Shown: positions 17,737-27,432, numbered from the stretch's first letter. The stretch: 64,000 nucleotides of DNA from Methylobacillus caricis (GCF_020532705.1 NZ_JAJAVD010000001.1:1302001-1366000), one strand, 5' to 3'. Made by a program: numbers and translations. Notes: generated by a model from the sequence alone, not told the origin.

Positions 17737-19716
17737 ATGTTTGGTAAATTAACTCTGGACGCGGTTCCTTATCATGAACCGATAATTATGATCACGCTGG
17801 CGATTGTCGGCGTGCTGGGCCTTGGGATGGTCGGGGCCCTGACCTATTACAAAAAATGGCAATGGCTATGGTCAGACTGGCTGACCTCTGTTGATCACAA
17901 GAAAATCGGCATCATGTACATCCTGGTGGCCATGATCATGCTGCTGCGTGGCTTTGCCGATGCGATCATGATGCGCGCCCAGCTAGCCGTTGCATCTGCC
18001 GGCTCTGAAGGCTTCCTCCCGCCACACCACTACGACCAGATCTTTACCGCGCATGGCGTCATCATGATTTTCTTCATGGCGATGCCGTTCATGGTTGGGT
18101 TGATGAACATCGTAGTGCCTTTGCAAATTGGCGCGCGCGATGTTGCCTTCCCTTTCCTGAACTCGCTCAGCTTCTGGCTGTTTGTGGTAGGTGTTGCGCT
18201 CATCAACATCTCCCTGGGAGTTGGTGAATTCGCGCAAACTGGCTGGCTGGCCTATCCTCCATTATCTGGCATTGAATACAGCCCTGGCGTCGGTGTGGAC
18301 TACTGGATATGGAGTTTGCAGATTTCCGGGTTAGGAACGTTGTTAACTGGGGTCAATTTCTTTGCCACCATCCTTAAGATGCGCGCACCCGGCATGACCC
18401 TGATGAAGATGCCTGTGTTCACATGGACAGCCCTGTGCACCAACATCCTGATCCTGGCAGCCTTCCCTGTTCTGACCGTCACTCTTGCCCTTTTGACTTT
18501 TGACCGTTACCTCGGCACACATTTCTTTACCAACGATCTCGGCGGTAACCAGATGATGTATGTCAACCTGATCTGGATTTGGGGCCACCCCGAGGTGTAC
18601 ATCCTGATTCTTCCGGCATTTGGTATCTTCTCTGAAGTGGTAGCCACCTTCACCAAGAAAAAACTATTCGGTTACACCTCGCTGGTATGGGCGACAGCGG
18701 TCATTACCATCCTGTCGTTCATTGTCTGGTTGCACCACTTCTTCACTATGGGATCTGGTGCCAGCGTTAACGCCTTCTTTGGTATTGCTACCATGATTAT
18801 CTCGATCCCGACCGGGGTGAAGATATTCAACTGGCTGTTCACCATGTACCGTGGTCGTATCGAGTTTTCCACACCCATCATCTGGACTGTGGGTTTCCTC
18901 ATTACCTTTACCATTGGCGGCATGACTGGTGTTCTTCTGGCTGTCCCAGGTGCCGACTTCGTATTGCATAACAGCTTGTTCCTGATCGCCCACTTCCATA
19001 ACGTGATTATTGGTGGCGTGGTATTTGGCTATCTGGCCGGTTTTGTATACTGGTTCCCCAAGGCATTCGGCTTCAAGCTGAATGAAAAACTTGGCCGTAT
19101 CGCTGCCTATCTCTGGATCAGTGGTTTCTTCGTGGCCTTTGTCCCGCTCTACCTGCTGGGCTTCATGGGCATGACACGTCGCTTGAACAACTATGACAAC
19201 CCAGCCTGGACTCCATTGCTGGCAATTGCATTGGTGGGCGCATTCATCATTGGTGCAGCCATCCTGTTCCAGTTGCTGCAGCTTTACGTCAGCATCCGCG
19301 ACCGTGATCAGAACCGCGATCTTACAGGCGACCCATGGGGTGGCCGCACTCTGGAATGGTCAACTTCTTCCCCGCCACCGTTCTATAACTTCGCCAAAGT
19401 ACCCGAAGTGAAGGAACTGGATGCATTCTGGGAAATGAAGAAGGATGGCACAGCCAACCAGGTTCCTGCCAAATATGAAAAGATCCACATGCCGAAAAAT
19501 GCCTCTGAAGGCCTGATCATCAGCGCATTCAGTCTGGTATTCGGTTTTGCGATGATCTGGCATATCTGGTGGCTGGCCATCGTCAGCACCATTGCCATGC
19601 TGGTCACCTTCATTGCACGTAGCTACAACAGTGATATTGATTACTACGTGCCTGCTGAAGAAGTGGCAGCGATTGAAACCAAACATATTCAAGCTAAACA
19701 AGCGAGTCAGGCGTAA
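17737..19716 (+). CDS. cyoB: Cytochrome bo-type ubiquinol oxidase subunit I
   Basis: Catalytic heme-copper subunit of 659 residues that reduces oxygen and pumps protons. The low-spin heme ligand is in [15 protein letters not shown]. The CuB His and the cross-linked Tyr are in [17 protein letters not shown], the CuB His pair is in [10 protein letters not shown], and the high-spin and low-spin heme ligands are in [12 protein letters not shown]. About 15 membrane helices are present, matching the CyoB length class. It starts 2 bp after cyoA and ends 2 bp before cyoC, consistent with a single transcript. Confidence 0.97.
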   Translation: MFGKLTLDAVPYHEPIIMITLAIVGVLGLGMVGALTYYKKWQWLWSDWLTSVDHKKIGIMYILVAMIMLLRGFADAIMMRAQLAVASAGSEGFLPPHHYDQIFTAHGVIMIFFMAMPFMVGLMNIVVPLQIGARDVAFPFLNSLSFWLFVVGVALINISLGVGEFAQTGWLAYPPLSGIEYSPGVGVDYWIWSLQISGLGTLLTGVNFFATILKMRAPGMTLMKMPVFTWTALCTNILILAAFPVLTVTLALLTFDRYLGTHFFTNDLGGNQMMYVNLIWIWGHPEVYILILPAFGIFSEVVATFTKKKLFGYTSLVWATAVITILSFIVWLHHFFTMGSGASVNAFFGIATMIISIPTGVKIFNWLFTMYRGRIEFSTPIIWTVGFLITFTIGGMTGVLLAVPGADFVLHNSLFLIAHFHNVIIGGVVFGYLAGFVYWFPKAFGFKLNEKLGRIAAYLWISGFFVAFVPLYLLGFMGMTRRLNNYDNPAWTPLLAIALVGAFIIGAAILFQLLQLYVSIRDRDQNRDLTGDPWGGRTLEWSTSSPPPFYNFAKVPEVKELDAFWEMKKDGTANQVPAKYEKIHMPKNASEGLIISAFSLVFGFAMIWHIWWLAIVSTIAMLVTFIARSYNSDIDYYVPAEEVAAIETKHIQAKQASQA

Positions 19717-19718
19717 AC

Positions 19719-20336
19719 ATGTCTAGTCAAACCTTAAATACACAGCACGCTCATGCCGAGGAGCATGAGCACCATCACGACGCAGAATCTACCAAGATAT
19801 TTGGATTCTGGATTTACCTGATGACGGACTGCATTCTGTTCGCGACCATTTTCGCGACCTATGCAGTACTGAGCACCAGCTTTGCCGGTGGCCCCACCGG
19901 CAAGGATATTTTCGAACTGGACTATGTCCTGGGCGAAACCTTCCTGCTGCTGTTCAGTAGCATCACCTACGGCATGGCCATGATTGCCCAGCACAAAGGC
20001 AATAAACAGGGCGTCCTTAAATGGCTGGCAGTGACATTCCTGTTTGGCCTTGGCTTCATCGTCATGGAGGTCAATGAGTTCTATCACTTGATCCATGAAG
20101 GCTTTGGCCCTGACCGCAGCGGCTTCCTGTCCGCATTCTTCACGCTGGTTGGCACACACGGCCTGCACGTCACTTGCGGCCTGATCTGGATGGCCGTCAT
20201 GATGGCACAAGTCGCATCCAAGGGCCTGACCACGACCAACAATACCCGCCTGATGTGCCTGAGCCTGTTCTGGCACTTCCTGGATATTGTCTGGATCTGC
20301 GTATTTACTGTTGTTTATCTGATGGGGGTGCTGTAA
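19719..20336 (+). CDS. cyoC: Cytochrome bo-type ubiquinol oxidase subunit III
   Basis: Five-helix subunit III of 205 residues, the CyoC length. A His-rich cytoplasmic start (residues 8-20 contain [11 protein letters not shown]) precedes [21 protein letters not shown] and the conserved [17 protein letters not shown] block, which matches the subunit III family. Starts 2 bp after cyoB and directly abuts cyoD. Confidence 0.95.
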   Translation: MSSQTLNTQHAHAEEHEHHHDAESTKIFGFWIYLMTDCILFATIFATYAVLSTSFAGGPTGKDIFELDYVLGETFLLLFSSITYGMAMIAQHKGNKQGVLKWLAVTFLFGLGFIVMEVNEFYHLIHEGFGPDRSGFLSAFFTLVGTHGLHVTCGLIWMAVMMAQVASKGLTTTNNTRLMCLSLFWHFLDIVWICVFTVVYLMGVL

Positions 20337-20669
20337 ATGTCACACGGGCACGTTGATCACTCTGGCGCCAGCCACGGCAGCGTCAAGACGTATGTAATCG
20401 GTTTTATTCTTTCTGTCATTCTGACGGTAATTCCATTTGCGCTGGTGATGTACCCCACTCTCGCTCCTGGCGTCATACTGATCAGTATTCTGGCACTTGC
20501 TGTCGTGCAGATCATCGTACACCTAGTGTACTTCCTGCACATGAACAGTTCCTCGGAACAACGCTGGAATGTCATGGCCTTCATCTTCACAATCCTGATC
20601 ATTGCGATTGTGGTGATTGGTTCTCTGTGGATCATGTTCCACTTGAACCACAATATGATGAGGCATTAA
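20337..20669 (+). CDS. cyoD: Cytochrome bo-type ubiquinol oxidase subunit IV
   Basis: Small three-helix subunit of 110 residues. The family signatures are the first helix [20 protein letters not shown], the second helix with [10 protein letters not shown], and the third helix [21 protein letters not shown]. The N-terminus is His-rich. It begins immediately after the cyoC stop codon and is followed 12 bp later by cyoE. Confidence 0.95.
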   Translation: MSHGHVDHSGASHGSVKTYVIGFILSVILTVIPFALVMYPTLAPGVILISILALAVVQIIVHLVYFLHMNSSSEQRWNVMAFIFTILIIAIVVIGSLWIMFHLNHNMMRH

Positions 20670-20681
20670 AAAGCCAATTTG

Positions 20682-21602
20682 ATGAAGCAATATCTTCTCA
20701 TCACCAAGCCTGGCATCATCTTCGGCAACCTGATTTCAGTTGCCGGAGGCTTCTTCCTGGCATCCAGGGGCGAGATTGATTTCGCCCTGTTTCTGGCAAC
20801 AGCCATCGGCATTTCCTTAGTCATTGCCTCTGGCTGTGTGCTGAACAACTATATAGACCGCGATATAGACAGCATGATGGAGCGGACTCGCAACCGTGTG
20901 ATGGTGCGAGGGCTGATTCCGGCAAATAATGCAATTATCTATGGATGCATACTGGGCTTAGCTGGCATTGCACTCCTGTATGCCGCCACCAATATGCTCA
21001 CCGTCTGGCTATCCTTGTTTGGCTTTGCTATCTACGTAGGCGCCTACAGCCTCTATCTCAAGCGCAATTCAGTATATGGCACGCTGATTGGCAGCCTATC
21101 TGGCGCTGCGCCTCCCGTGATCGGTTACTGTGCTGTAAGCAATGAGTTTGATATGGGGGCTGTCATCCTGCTGGTGATCTTCAGTTTGTGGCAGATGCCT
21201 CATTCTTATGCCATTGCCATTTTTCGTCTCAAGGACTACACCGCTGCCTCGATTCCTGTGCTTCCAGTTAAAAAAGGCATACTGGCAACGAAAAAGCACA
21301 TCGTGCTCTACATCATTGCCTTTGTGATTGCTGCCGTCATGCTCACCCTGAGTGGTTATACCGGCAACAGCTATTTGGTGGTAGCAGGCGTAATCAGCAT
21401 CTACTGGCTAGGTATGGCCCTTGCCGGTTACAAAACCAGCAATGATCAGGTCTGGGCGAAGAAGTTGTTTATGTTTTCCATTGTCACCATTACCGCCTTG
21501 AGCATCATGATGTCCATAGATTTCAAGCAGCCCGAGGAACGAAGTTTATGGCTAACGGCACACTCGGCCTCCTCTGCCACGCAAGAAGTCAAAGTTGATT
21601 GA
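20682..21602 (+). CDS. cyoE: Protoheme IX farnesyltransferase (heme O synthase)
   Basis: UbiA-superfamily prenyltransferase of 306 residues that adds a farnesyl group to heme B, giving heme O for the bo-type oxidase. The first Asp-rich motif is [18 protein letters not shown] (about 50-67). A second Asp/Glu region lies in [17 protein letters not shown]. Nine hydrophobic helices fit the family. The ATG at 20682 is preferred over the adjacent upstream TTG. Last gene of the cyo operon, closed by a strong terminator. Confidence 0.94.
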   Translation: MKQYLLITKPGIIFGNLISVAGGFFLASRGEIDFALFLATAIGISLVIASGCVLNNYIDRDIDSMMERTRNRVMVRGLIPANNAIIYGCILGLAGIALLYAATNMLTVWLSLFGFAIYVGAYSLYLKRNSVYGTLIGSLSGAAPPVIGYCAVSNEFDMGAVILLVIFSLWQMPHSYAIAIFRLKDYTAASIPVLPVKKGILATKKHIVLYIIAFVIAAVMLTLSGYTGNSYLVVAGVISIYWLGMALAGYKTSNDQVWAKKLFMFSIVTITALSIMMSIDFKQPEERSLWLTAHSASSATQEVKVD

Positions 21603-21626
21603 GCTCATAATATCGGATTGACAAAT

Positions 21627-21655
21627 AAAAAGCCGTTGCATGCAACGGCTTTTTC
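21627..21655 (+). terminator. Intrinsic terminator after cyoE
   Basis: Perfectly symmetric GC-rich stem (AAAAGCCGTTGCA / TGCAACGGCTTTT) 25 bp after the cyoE stop, with A and T tracts on both flanks, so it probably also terminates the convergent gene to the right. Confidence 0.85.
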
Positions 21656-21679
21656 CTTCATGGCTGCTAACAATTGCCT

Positions 21680-22195
21680 TCATTTAACATGTGCTTGCAT
21701 GGACTGGCCAATGACCGCCCTGGCAACTTCCGTTTCCTGCGCTGTCCGGGTGTTACTGATCAGTACAGAATGTCCTTGGCTAACAGCGTCCTTAACCAAA
21801 TCTGAAAAATGCCTATCCTGGTTGGAGATGCCATTAGCAGCCCCTATAAAGCCGCCTACCATGGCACCCCATCCAATCATGGCCAAAGGGGCCATTAATG
21901 GGCTGGCTACAAACAAGCTGATGTTGGCAGCCACTATAGCAATCTGCCCCAGAGCACCCACACCCGCTCCTAGCGTAGTGCCAATCGCACTATCTACCAC
22001 TACGTTTTTCAACACTTCATTGCTGTCTTCATCGCTTTTCATATCATCCGTGCGAGCCCCAGCAATCTGAATCTGGTCCTTGCTGATACCTTTAGCAATC
22101 AGTTGCCTGGCCACTTCGTGCGCGTCTTCCAAAGTGGGATAAATCCCAGTGACACTATCCAAATAGTCCTCTGTCTCTTTTGTATTCTGAATCAT
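21680..22195 (-). CDS. Glycine-zipper membrane protein with YflT-like stress domain
   Basis: 171-residue protein. The N-terminal part (about 14-45) resembles the small alpha/beta domain of heat-induced stress proteins of the YflT/general-stress type (GIYPTLEDAHEVARQLIAKG, then IQIAGAR). A hydrophobic Gly/Ala-rich central segment (about 68-120) has the spaced glycines of a glycine zipper and could form two membrane helices. The C-terminus returns to an alpha/beta pattern (GHSVLISNTRTAQETEVAR). The exact function is unknown. It is convergent with cyoE. Confidence 0.72.
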   Translation of the reverse strand: MIQNTKETEDYLDSVTGIYPTLEDAHEVARQLIAKGISKDQIQIAGARTDDMKSDEDSNEVLKNVVVDSAIGTTLGAGVGALGQIAIVAANISLFVASPLMAPLAMIGWGAMVGGFIGAANGISNQDRHFSDLVKDAVSQGHSVLISNTRTAQETEVARAVIGQSMQAHVK

Positions 22196-22245
22196 TTATA
22201 AAACTCCTGTCATCGCTATGCATAGATACACCTTCTGTTTATTGC

Positions 22246-22542
22246 CTAATTAGGGCTCACAGAACCTCGATTGATCTGTTCAGCATCTGGATCCAAGGCA
22301 GGAGGATTGCCCTCCAATCTTTCCCTTGAAGGCTCCATGTTGGCATCTGGCCGTTTTGAACGTTCTTTTTCATTCTTGGATGGATCAACTTTGCCAGGTG
22401 ACGGTAACTTGATGTCGGGTTTAACCCTTGGCTTTTGCTCAGCAGGGGCAATCGGATTATCCAAATCAATTTCTGCAGAGAAAACAGGATAAGAAATAGA
22501 GTAAGAAATACCTATTAACAACATTGCAACGAGCTTACGCAT
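22246..22542 (-). CDS. Small Pro/Lys-rich secreted protein
   Basis: A 98-residue protein from the ATG at 22542, chosen because GGAGG lies 5 bp upstream; a longer in-frame start would place this Shine-Dalgarno inside the gene. The signal peptide is about 1-23 (ending VFSAE). The mature chain is almost all polar, rich in Pro, Lys, Asp, Glu and Asn, and likely disordered. No family recognised. It lies upstream of the glycine-zipper gene in the same direction (50-bp gap), possibly co-transcribed. Confidence 0.6.
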   Translation of the reverse strand: MRKLVAMLLIGISYSISYPVFSAEIDLDNPIAPAEQKPRVKPDIKLPSPGKVDPSKNEKERSKRPDANMEPSRERLEGNPPALDPDAEQINRGSVSPN

Positions 22543-22687
22543 GGCGTCCTCCATTGATTTGGACAATCACTGATATAAAACTCACACTTCCAAGATCCAA
22601 GTGCCCTATCTATACGATAATCTCAATAGTATGAAAGTAATATCGGTACATTCCTAAACCCACGTCAGACAAAGACTGACCTTGTGC

Positions 22688-23944
22688 ATGAAAACAAAAT
22701 CCGATCCACAATCCGCTGCCAAGCTTTTTGGTAAAGAACAAGAGGCTAGCGCCGCGGAAAGGTTAAACCGCAACCAGCGCCTGCTATTGATTCTGGCGAT
22801 TATCATGGTGGCGCTGAATTTGCGCCCTGCCTTGTCCAGCATTTCTCCCATACTCGCAGAAATCAGATTACATAACGGGTTGAACAGCAGCATGGCGGGT
22901 ATATTGACTACATTACCCGTTGCCTGCCTGGGCCTTTTTGCTCCGTTTGCGCCGATTTTATCCAGAAGGCTGACTGCTGAACGCATGCTGGTACCGCTAC
23001 TTTTGCTGCTGGCAACAGGAATTGCGTTACGAGGCACTCTAGGTAATGTCGGCCTATTTGGCGGCTCTTTTCTGGCAGGCCTATGTATAGGCATGATAGG
23101 TGTATTGCTTCCAGGCATTATAAAGCGCGAATTTCCCCACCAGGCAACACTCATGATGGGCGTCTACACCATGGCCTTATGCCTGGGAGCGGCACTGGCC
23201 GCAGGATTTGCAGTGCCAGTGCTGATCATGTTCAATAGCCTCGATATCGCCCTTGGTTTCTGGGCATTGCCAGCAATCCTTGCAGCTTTGCTATGGTGGC
23301 CTTTCCGTCAACAAGGCAGCTTGCAAGATAGTCAACCCCACCACAATACCCGTGTGCTGTGGCGCGACCCATTGGCCTGGCAAGTCACCCTGTTCATGGG
23401 CTTGCAAAGCTCATTGGCATATGGCGTGTTTGGCTGGTTACCGTCAATTTTGCAAGAGCGTGGCGCCTCTCCAGCGGAGTCTGGCATTTATCTTTCAGCT
23501 TCGGTGATGGTGCAGGTTTTTTCAGCCCTGGCTGTGCCTTGGCTATCTTCATTTTTCCGTGACCAGAAACTCATCATCACATTGATGTGGTTATTGATCT
23601 ACGCTGGCCTGATGGGATCGGTCTATGCGCCAATTGAAGGTTTTTGGGTATGGATGATCATTCTGGGATTAGGACAGGGGGGCGGATTTGCCATGGCTTT
23701 GGCATTGATTGTGCTGCGTAGTCCCAACTCAGCTGTAGCAGCCCAATTATCGGGCATGTCACAAGGAGTAGGCTATACCATGGCATCGCTTGGCCCTTAT
23801 TTCATGGGGGTAATGCATGAAATGAGTGGAAGCTGGCATACGATAGGCTGGCTACTTTCCGCGATTGCCCTCGCAGGAATTTACTTTGGCATTCAAGCTG
23901 GGGCAAACCGCTTGGTATTAGAGAAAAAGCCGGATGCCGGATAA
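22688..23944 (+). CDS. MFS transporter of the CynX/NimT family
   Basis: Twelve-helix major facilitator of 418 residues, start set to the ATG at 22688. The N-terminal segment LNLRPALSSISPILAEIR is characteristic of the cyanate-transporter-like group (CynX, NimT/YeaN). The helix 4-5 region with LPGIIKREFPHQATLMMGVYTMAL is likewise family-typical. Substrates known in this family include cyanate and 2-nitroimidazole; the substrate here cannot be assigned. Flanking genes are not obviously connected. Confidence 0.85.
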   Translation: MKTKSDPQSAAKLFGKEQEASAAERLNRNQRLLLILAIIMVALNLRPALSSISPILAEIRLHNGLNSSMAGILTTLPVACLGLFAPFAPILSRRLTAERMLVPLLLLLATGIALRGTLGNVGLFGGSFLAGLCIGMIGVLLPGIIKREFPHQATLMMGVYTMALCLGAALAAGFAVPVLIMFNSLDIALGFWALPAILAALLWWPFRQQGSLQDSQPHHNTRVLWRDPLAWQVTLFMGLQSSLAYGVFGWLPSILQERGASPAESGIYLSASVMVQVFSALAVPWLSSFFRDQKLIITLMWLLIYAGLMGSVYAPIEGFWVWMIILGLGQGGGFAMALALIVLRSPNSAVAAQLSGMSQGVGYTMASLGPYFMGVMHEMSGSWHTIGWLLSAIALAGIYFGIQAGANRLVLEKKPDAG

Positions 23945-23951
23945 AAACATG

Positions 23952-23979
23952 CAAAAGGGAAAGCATGCTTTCCCTTTTG
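23952..23979. terminator. Bidirectional terminator between the MFS gene and rpmJ
   Basis: Perfect 28-bp palindrome centred on ATGC with A tracts left and T tracts right (CAAAAGGGAAAGCA / TGCTTTCCCTTTTG). It lies 7 bp after the MFS stop and 29 bp past the stop of the opposing ribosomal protein gene, so it can serve both. Confidence 0.8.
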
Positions 23980-24008
23980 TCGATACATATCCATCCAGCT
24001 TGATTGTT

Positions 24009-24134
24009 TTATTTCTGACGGGCCTTGAATCGAGGATTGCTCTTGCAGATCACAAAAACTTTGCCATGACGGCGCACAATTTTGCAATCATGGTGGCGAG
24101 CTTTGGCAGACTTGAGCGAAGATAGTATTTTCAT
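24009..24134 (-). CDS. rpmJ: 50S ribosomal protein L36, zinc-independent type (YkgO-like)
   Basis: A 41-residue gene, too short for most ORF lists. The protein begins [18 protein letters not shown] and contains [16 protein letters not shown]. This is the YkgO-like paralogue: the zinc-binding CxxC...C...H set of standard L36 is broken (first Cys replaced by His, final His lost). In other proteobacteria such C-minus L36 proteins replace the zinc form during zinc starvation and are repressed by Zur. A palindrome lies just upstream (24148-24172). The main L36 is expected in the ribosomal operon elsewhere. Confidence 0.9.
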   Translation of the reverse strand: MKILSSLKSAKARHHDCKIVRRHGKVFVICKSNPRFKARQK

Positions 24135-24147
24135 GGACAAACCTCAT

Positions 24148-24172
24148 ATTGAGAATGTTTGCCATTATCAAT
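24148..24172 (-). promoter_or_regulatory. Fur/Zur-like palindrome upstream of rpmJ
   Basis: A 25-bp imperfect palindrome with 10-bp arms ATTGAGAATG / CATTATCAAT (one mismatch) and 5-nt spacer, starting 14 bp upstream of the rpmJ start codon. Its composition resembles Fur-superfamily sites. Zur control is inferred from what is known of the YkgO class, not shown. Confidence 0.4.
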
Positions 24173-24220
24173 GTTTTTATTCAAAAACGCAACAATGTTG
24201 CAATTAATACTGCGTCGCTG

Positions 24221-25225
24221 TTAATTCCAGCTATTGCCATTTGTTACATTCAATGGCGGCTCCGCCATCAAGGCAATTTGTTCCCTCAATTCCAAAATCC
24301 TGTCCTGCCAGTATTTCTGTGTATTGAACCAGGTAAATGTCATGGGGAATGCAGGGTCATTCCAGCGCCGGGCAATCCAGGCTGAATAATGAATCAACCG
24401 CAAAGTACGTAGCGCCTCAACAAGATGCAGTTCAGCAGGATTGAATTCATAAAAACATTCGTACCCCCCCAGCAATTCTGCCAGTTGCATGTTCATATCA
24501 GCACGCTCACCTGAAAGCAGCATCCACAAGTCCTGTATCGCGGGGCCAGTACGGCTGTCATCAAAATCGACAAAATGTGGACCTTCATCAGTCCACAACA
24601 AATTGCTCAGATGACAATCTCCATGCAAACGCAGATGACTTACCTTGCCAGCCCTGGCATAGCAGTGCCTCACTCCCTCAAGTGCCTGTTCCACCACACT
24701 TCGATAAGCGGCCTCAAGGTCTGCTGGAATAAAATTATTGGCCAACAGCCAAGCAGCCGGTTCCTCACCAAAACTGGCAATATCAAGTGGCGGCCTATGC
24801 TGGAACGCTTCAAGGGCGCCTATAGAATGAATGCGGCCAAGAAAACGCCCTATCCATTCCAACCGGCCTTCTTGATCCAACTCTGGGATACGGCCTCCTC
24901 GTCTTGGAAAAACGGCAAACTTGAAATCCCCATATTCTTGCAGGGTTTTTCCTGCAATTATCAAGGGCGCAACAACGGGAATCTCCTGCTCTGCCAAACG
25001 TAAAGAGAACTGATGTTCCTCCATAATTTGCGCATCGGTCCAGCGCTGTGGTCTGTAGAACTTTACAATCACTGCCGGGGCGTCTTCTATCCCCACTTGG
25101 TAAACCCGGTTTTCATAACTATTAAGAGCAAGAAGACGACCGTCACCCATCATATGGACACTGCTCATTGCATCAAGAATGAGGTCGGGAGTGAGGCTGG
25201 AAAATGGAGCGGATATATTAGACAT
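24221..25225 (-). CDS. srkA: SrkA-type stress-response Ser/Thr kinase
   Basis: Aminoglycoside-phosphotransferase-like protein kinase of 334 residues (YihE/SrkA/RdoA length class). Family marks: SYENRVYQVGIEDAPAVIVKFYRP with the ATP-contacting Lys, the catalytic loop RLHGDCHLSNLLW (His, Asp, Asn), and the metal-binding VDFDDSRTGPAIQDLWMLLSG. In E. coli the kinase counteracts envelope and programmed-death-type stress. It lies 86 bp upstream of the small rpmJ gene in the same direction. Confidence 0.92.
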   Translation of the reverse strand: MSNISAPFSSLTPDLILDAMSSVHMMGDGRLLALNSYENRVYQVGIEDAPAVIVKFYRPQRWTDAQIMEEHQFSLRLAEQEIPVVAPLIIAGKTLQEYGDFKFAVFPRRGGRIPELDQEGRLEWIGRFLGRIHSIGALEAFQHRPPLDIASFGEEPAAWLLANNFIPADLEAAYRSVVEQALEGVRHCYARAGKVSHLRLHGDCHLSNLLWTDEGPHFVDFDDSRTGPAIQDLWMLLSGERADMNMQLAELLGGYECFYEFNPAELHLVEALRTLRLIHYSAWIARRWNDPAFPMTFTWFNTQKYWQDRILELREQIALMAEPPLNVTNGNSWN

Positions 25226-25311
25226 ATCATTATTCTACAATGTCATGTCAAGCCCCATTGATTTATATAATCAAATTTAAAATCAGAATGTTAATTAAAT
25301 TATTAATCAAA

Positions 25312-25839
25312 TCACCTTAGATATGGCTTAAGCACATGCATGATTTTTGGCGAATCGGGACTGACATCACTGCTGTAAGAGTAAACATCTGACTCATTCG
25401 GCAATATCAGGTATTTATGGAAATTCCATAGGGGTGGCTCATGGGTCAGCGCATTAAGCTTTTTATACAACGGATTAGCATTAGCCCCTACCACTGAGCT
25501 TTTAATTGCCATCGGGAACGTCACGTCATAGGTTTGTTTGCAAAAATCCCCTATCTCCTTATTGGTGCCAAGCTCTTGCTGGAAATCATTGGAAGGAAAC
25601 CCTAGCACCAAGAGTTTGCCCTTATATTGTGCAGATAAAGCCTCCAGCTTCTCAAACTGCGGCGCAAAACCGCACTTGCTGGCCGTATTTACAATGAGGA
25701 TAGGCACATCCTGATATTGGCACAGATCTAGCTTCTTGCCCTGCAATGTATTGATCTTATGGCTATAAACTCCTTCACAGGCAGCGGTTGCCTGCTGGCT
25801 TGCCATGAATCCAAATAACGCAAGCAAAAAAAACCTCAT
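25312..25839 (-). CDS. Secreted glutathione peroxidase family protein
   Basis: 175-residue thiol peroxidase of the glutathione peroxidase family with a signal peptide (about 1-19), so it acts in the periplasm. The catalytic Cys is in VNTASKCGFAPQFEKLE (Cys in place of selenocysteine) and the Gln in FPSNDFQQELG. The usual catalytic Trp/Asn segment is modified to PPLWNFHKYLI. A second Cys (DFCKQTYDVTFPM) matches the resolving Cys of thioredoxin-dependent members. It reduces peroxides. It stands upstream of srkA (87-bp gap). Confidence 0.88.
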   Translation of the reverse strand: MRFFLLALFGFMASQQATAACEGVYSHKINTLQGKKLDLCQYQDVPILIVNTASKCGFAPQFEKLEALSAQYKGKLLVLGFPSNDFQQELGTNKEIGDFCKQTYDVTFPMAIKSSVVGANANPLYKKLNALTHEPPLWNFHKYLILPNESDVYSYSSDVSPDSPKIMHVLKPYLR

Positions 25840-25925
25840 ATCAACACAACCTTTATCATTAACAATACTCGCCAGTTATGACCAGGCAATGTCATAAATG
25901 TTCTCTTGCTTGCGCGAGATAAGCC

Positions 25926-26510
25926 TTAACCAGCAAATGGCAGGCTTTGCAGACTCCCCCATACCATGAGCGTGCATACCATCAAGAAACTCCAGGCGAT
26001 AATCCCGGCCATGGCAATAGCACCGAACAGTAACAGCGCATCTTTCTTGTCGCTAATATTAAAAATCACCGGTACTCCACAATAAACCAGCATGGCCGAG
26101 CTAATCATCGCCAATACAGTGATGAAAATATTCAAGGCAAGATTAGGAAGGAGGCAGAACAATGTCGCAATCCATAATGGTGTAGGCGCAATAGCTGTCA
26201 ATGTAAATGCCTGACGGTACGAAGGATATATCTCCGCCACCTCTGCAAGCTGCCGTACTATGGAAGCCATTGCTGGTATTACCACCAACTGCACCAGAAA
26301 AACCGCAAGTGCCATCATCACTACCTCATGATGCAACAAAGTCGTTTGCATCTGATATCTGCTGACTGTGTATAAAACCAGCGCGGGAATCAATGCCAAT
26401 GGGACTACGTGCAATAAGTAGAGACGATGCAGACTTGGTTGACTTTCAACCAACTCACTCCAACCTGCATTAGGTGAAACCAACAACTTGAGCAACTTGA
26501 GTGGATTCAT
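25926..26510 (-). CDS. Yip1-family integral membrane protein
   Basis: 194-residue protein with five membrane helices, matching the Yip1 domain of bacterial membrane proteins. It opens MNPLKLLKLLVSPNAGWSEL; many bacterial Yip1 proteins begin with a similar short phrase ending in a Trp. The ATG at 26510 was chosen because GGAGGAG precedes it by 6 bp; the longer start lacks one. Function is unknown. It is upstream of the glutathione peroxidase gene (86-bp gap) in the same direction. Confidence 0.8.
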   Translation of the reverse strand: MNPLKLLKLLVSPNAGWSELVESQPSLHRLYLLHVVPLALIPALVLYTVSRYQMQTTLLHHEVVMMALAVFLVQLVVIPAMASIVRQLAEVAEIYPSYRQAFTLTAIAPTPLWIATLFCLLPNLALNIFITVLAMISSAMLVYCGVPVIFNISDKKDALLLFGAIAMAGIIAWSFLMVCTLMVWGSLQSLPFAG

Positions 26511-26617
26511 GACGATCTCCTCCAGCATTCCATGGATAAGGCTTTGTATTTAGTGCAAGTATATGCCTATAAAACCATGCTACGCTGTCGACCTCCCCAG
26601 GAAATTCTGCAAAATAC

Positions 26618-26647
26618 TTGGTTTTGTGGAAATACTTGATATATAAT
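26618..26647 (+). promoter_or_regulatory. Probable promoter of tRNA-Ser
   Basis: TTGGTT at 26618-26623 and a perfect TATAAT at 26642-26647, separated by 18 bp, ending 15 bp before the first tRNA base. Position and sequence fit a sigma-70 promoter. Confidence 0.5.
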
Positions 26648-26662
26648 CCGCGCTCCATTCGC

Positions 26663-26752
26663 GGAGAGGTGGATGAGTGGTTTAAGTCACCACCCTGGAA
26701 AGGTGGCACAGGGGCAACTCTGTCGAGGGTTCGAATCCCTCCCTCTCCGCCA
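26663..26752 (+). tRNA. tRNA-Ser (anticodon GGA)
   Basis: 90-nt gene with encoded CCA. Acceptor stem GGAGAGG / CCTCTCC with discriminator G, a D-arm, anticodon loop CTGGAAA giving GGA at 26697-26699, a long class II variable arm and a normal T arm (GGTTCGAATCC). Decodes UCC/UCU serine codons. Prophage fragments lie directly downstream, which suggests the 3' end was an integration site. Confidence 0.97.
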
Positions 26753-26851
26753 CATCATGGCTCTAAGTCATGATACTGCTGGCAGGCCCCAGAGGCTTTA
26801 TACAACTGATTGCCTCCATAGGTGTATACATCACCCCTATGGAGCCTTCAT

Positions 26852-26944
26852 GAATACCGGCAAATATCCCACCTTCGTGGCGGCACCTACTACTTTCACC
26901 ATCGTATCCCCGATGATGTCCCACACTATGCCAAAGGTAAGTAA
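26852..26944 (+). pseudogene. Integrase N-terminal fragment (DUF6538-like)
   Basis: In this frame the DNA encodes a 30-residue piece containing HLRGGTYYFHHRIPDDVPHY before a TAA. This resembles the conserved opening of phage tyrosine recombinases with a DUF6538 domain (typically YxxRRGGxYYFRRRIPxDL). Neither the rest of the domain nor the catalytic domain is visible. Its position 100 bp downstream of a tRNA gene fits a site-specific integrase. Confidence 0.6.
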
Positions 26945-27261
26945 CCCTCAAGACTTTCAGCTTAAAGACCAATATATAGCGCATGGCTGTTCATTTGGCG
27001 CATTACTGTAAACTGCCTTCAAGGCTCAGCCCCAGCAGGGCAAAGTCCACCTTCGCCTGCATATTTCTAGGGCCACCAATGGACGTTGTCAGCAAGTTAG
27101 ATTTTGCGGTGGAGTTGCCGGGTCTATAACTCACCCAACTACTGTCCAAGACGGACATGTTTTGCGATCAAGTGGTGACAAATCCGCATTTTGCGTCATG
27201 TGCACGCTACACCATACCATCGCGTCAAGGATGCCAAGCCGATACCACGCATGGTGATTAG

Positions 27262-27432
27262 ATGGCCACTTTCAGCATTACCCTAGCTTTGTTGGGGCAT
27301 GGTGAGCCGTATCCAGAACAGCCAGCAGAAACCACTGGCTGGAAATCCTCAATCGGCAGCGCGGACTGGACAATTGTCAGGGCAACCCATTCAATCTCCA
27401 ACACAGGCTTTACCCGCCACTTGGCCTGGTAA
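27262..27432 (+). pseudogene. Phage late control protein D, C-terminal fragment
   Basis: A 56-codon open stretch contains ATFSITLALLGHGEPYPEQP and DWTIVRATHSISNTGFTRHL. These match the end of P2-like tail protein D, where ATFSITLALGxPxLYPExP and WxxxxVTHSLxxxGFTTxLxLE are usual. A TAG immediately precedes the ATG, so only the C-terminal piece survives. Together with the integrase scrap it indicates a P2-like prophage once inserted at tRNA-Ser. Confidence 0.65.
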
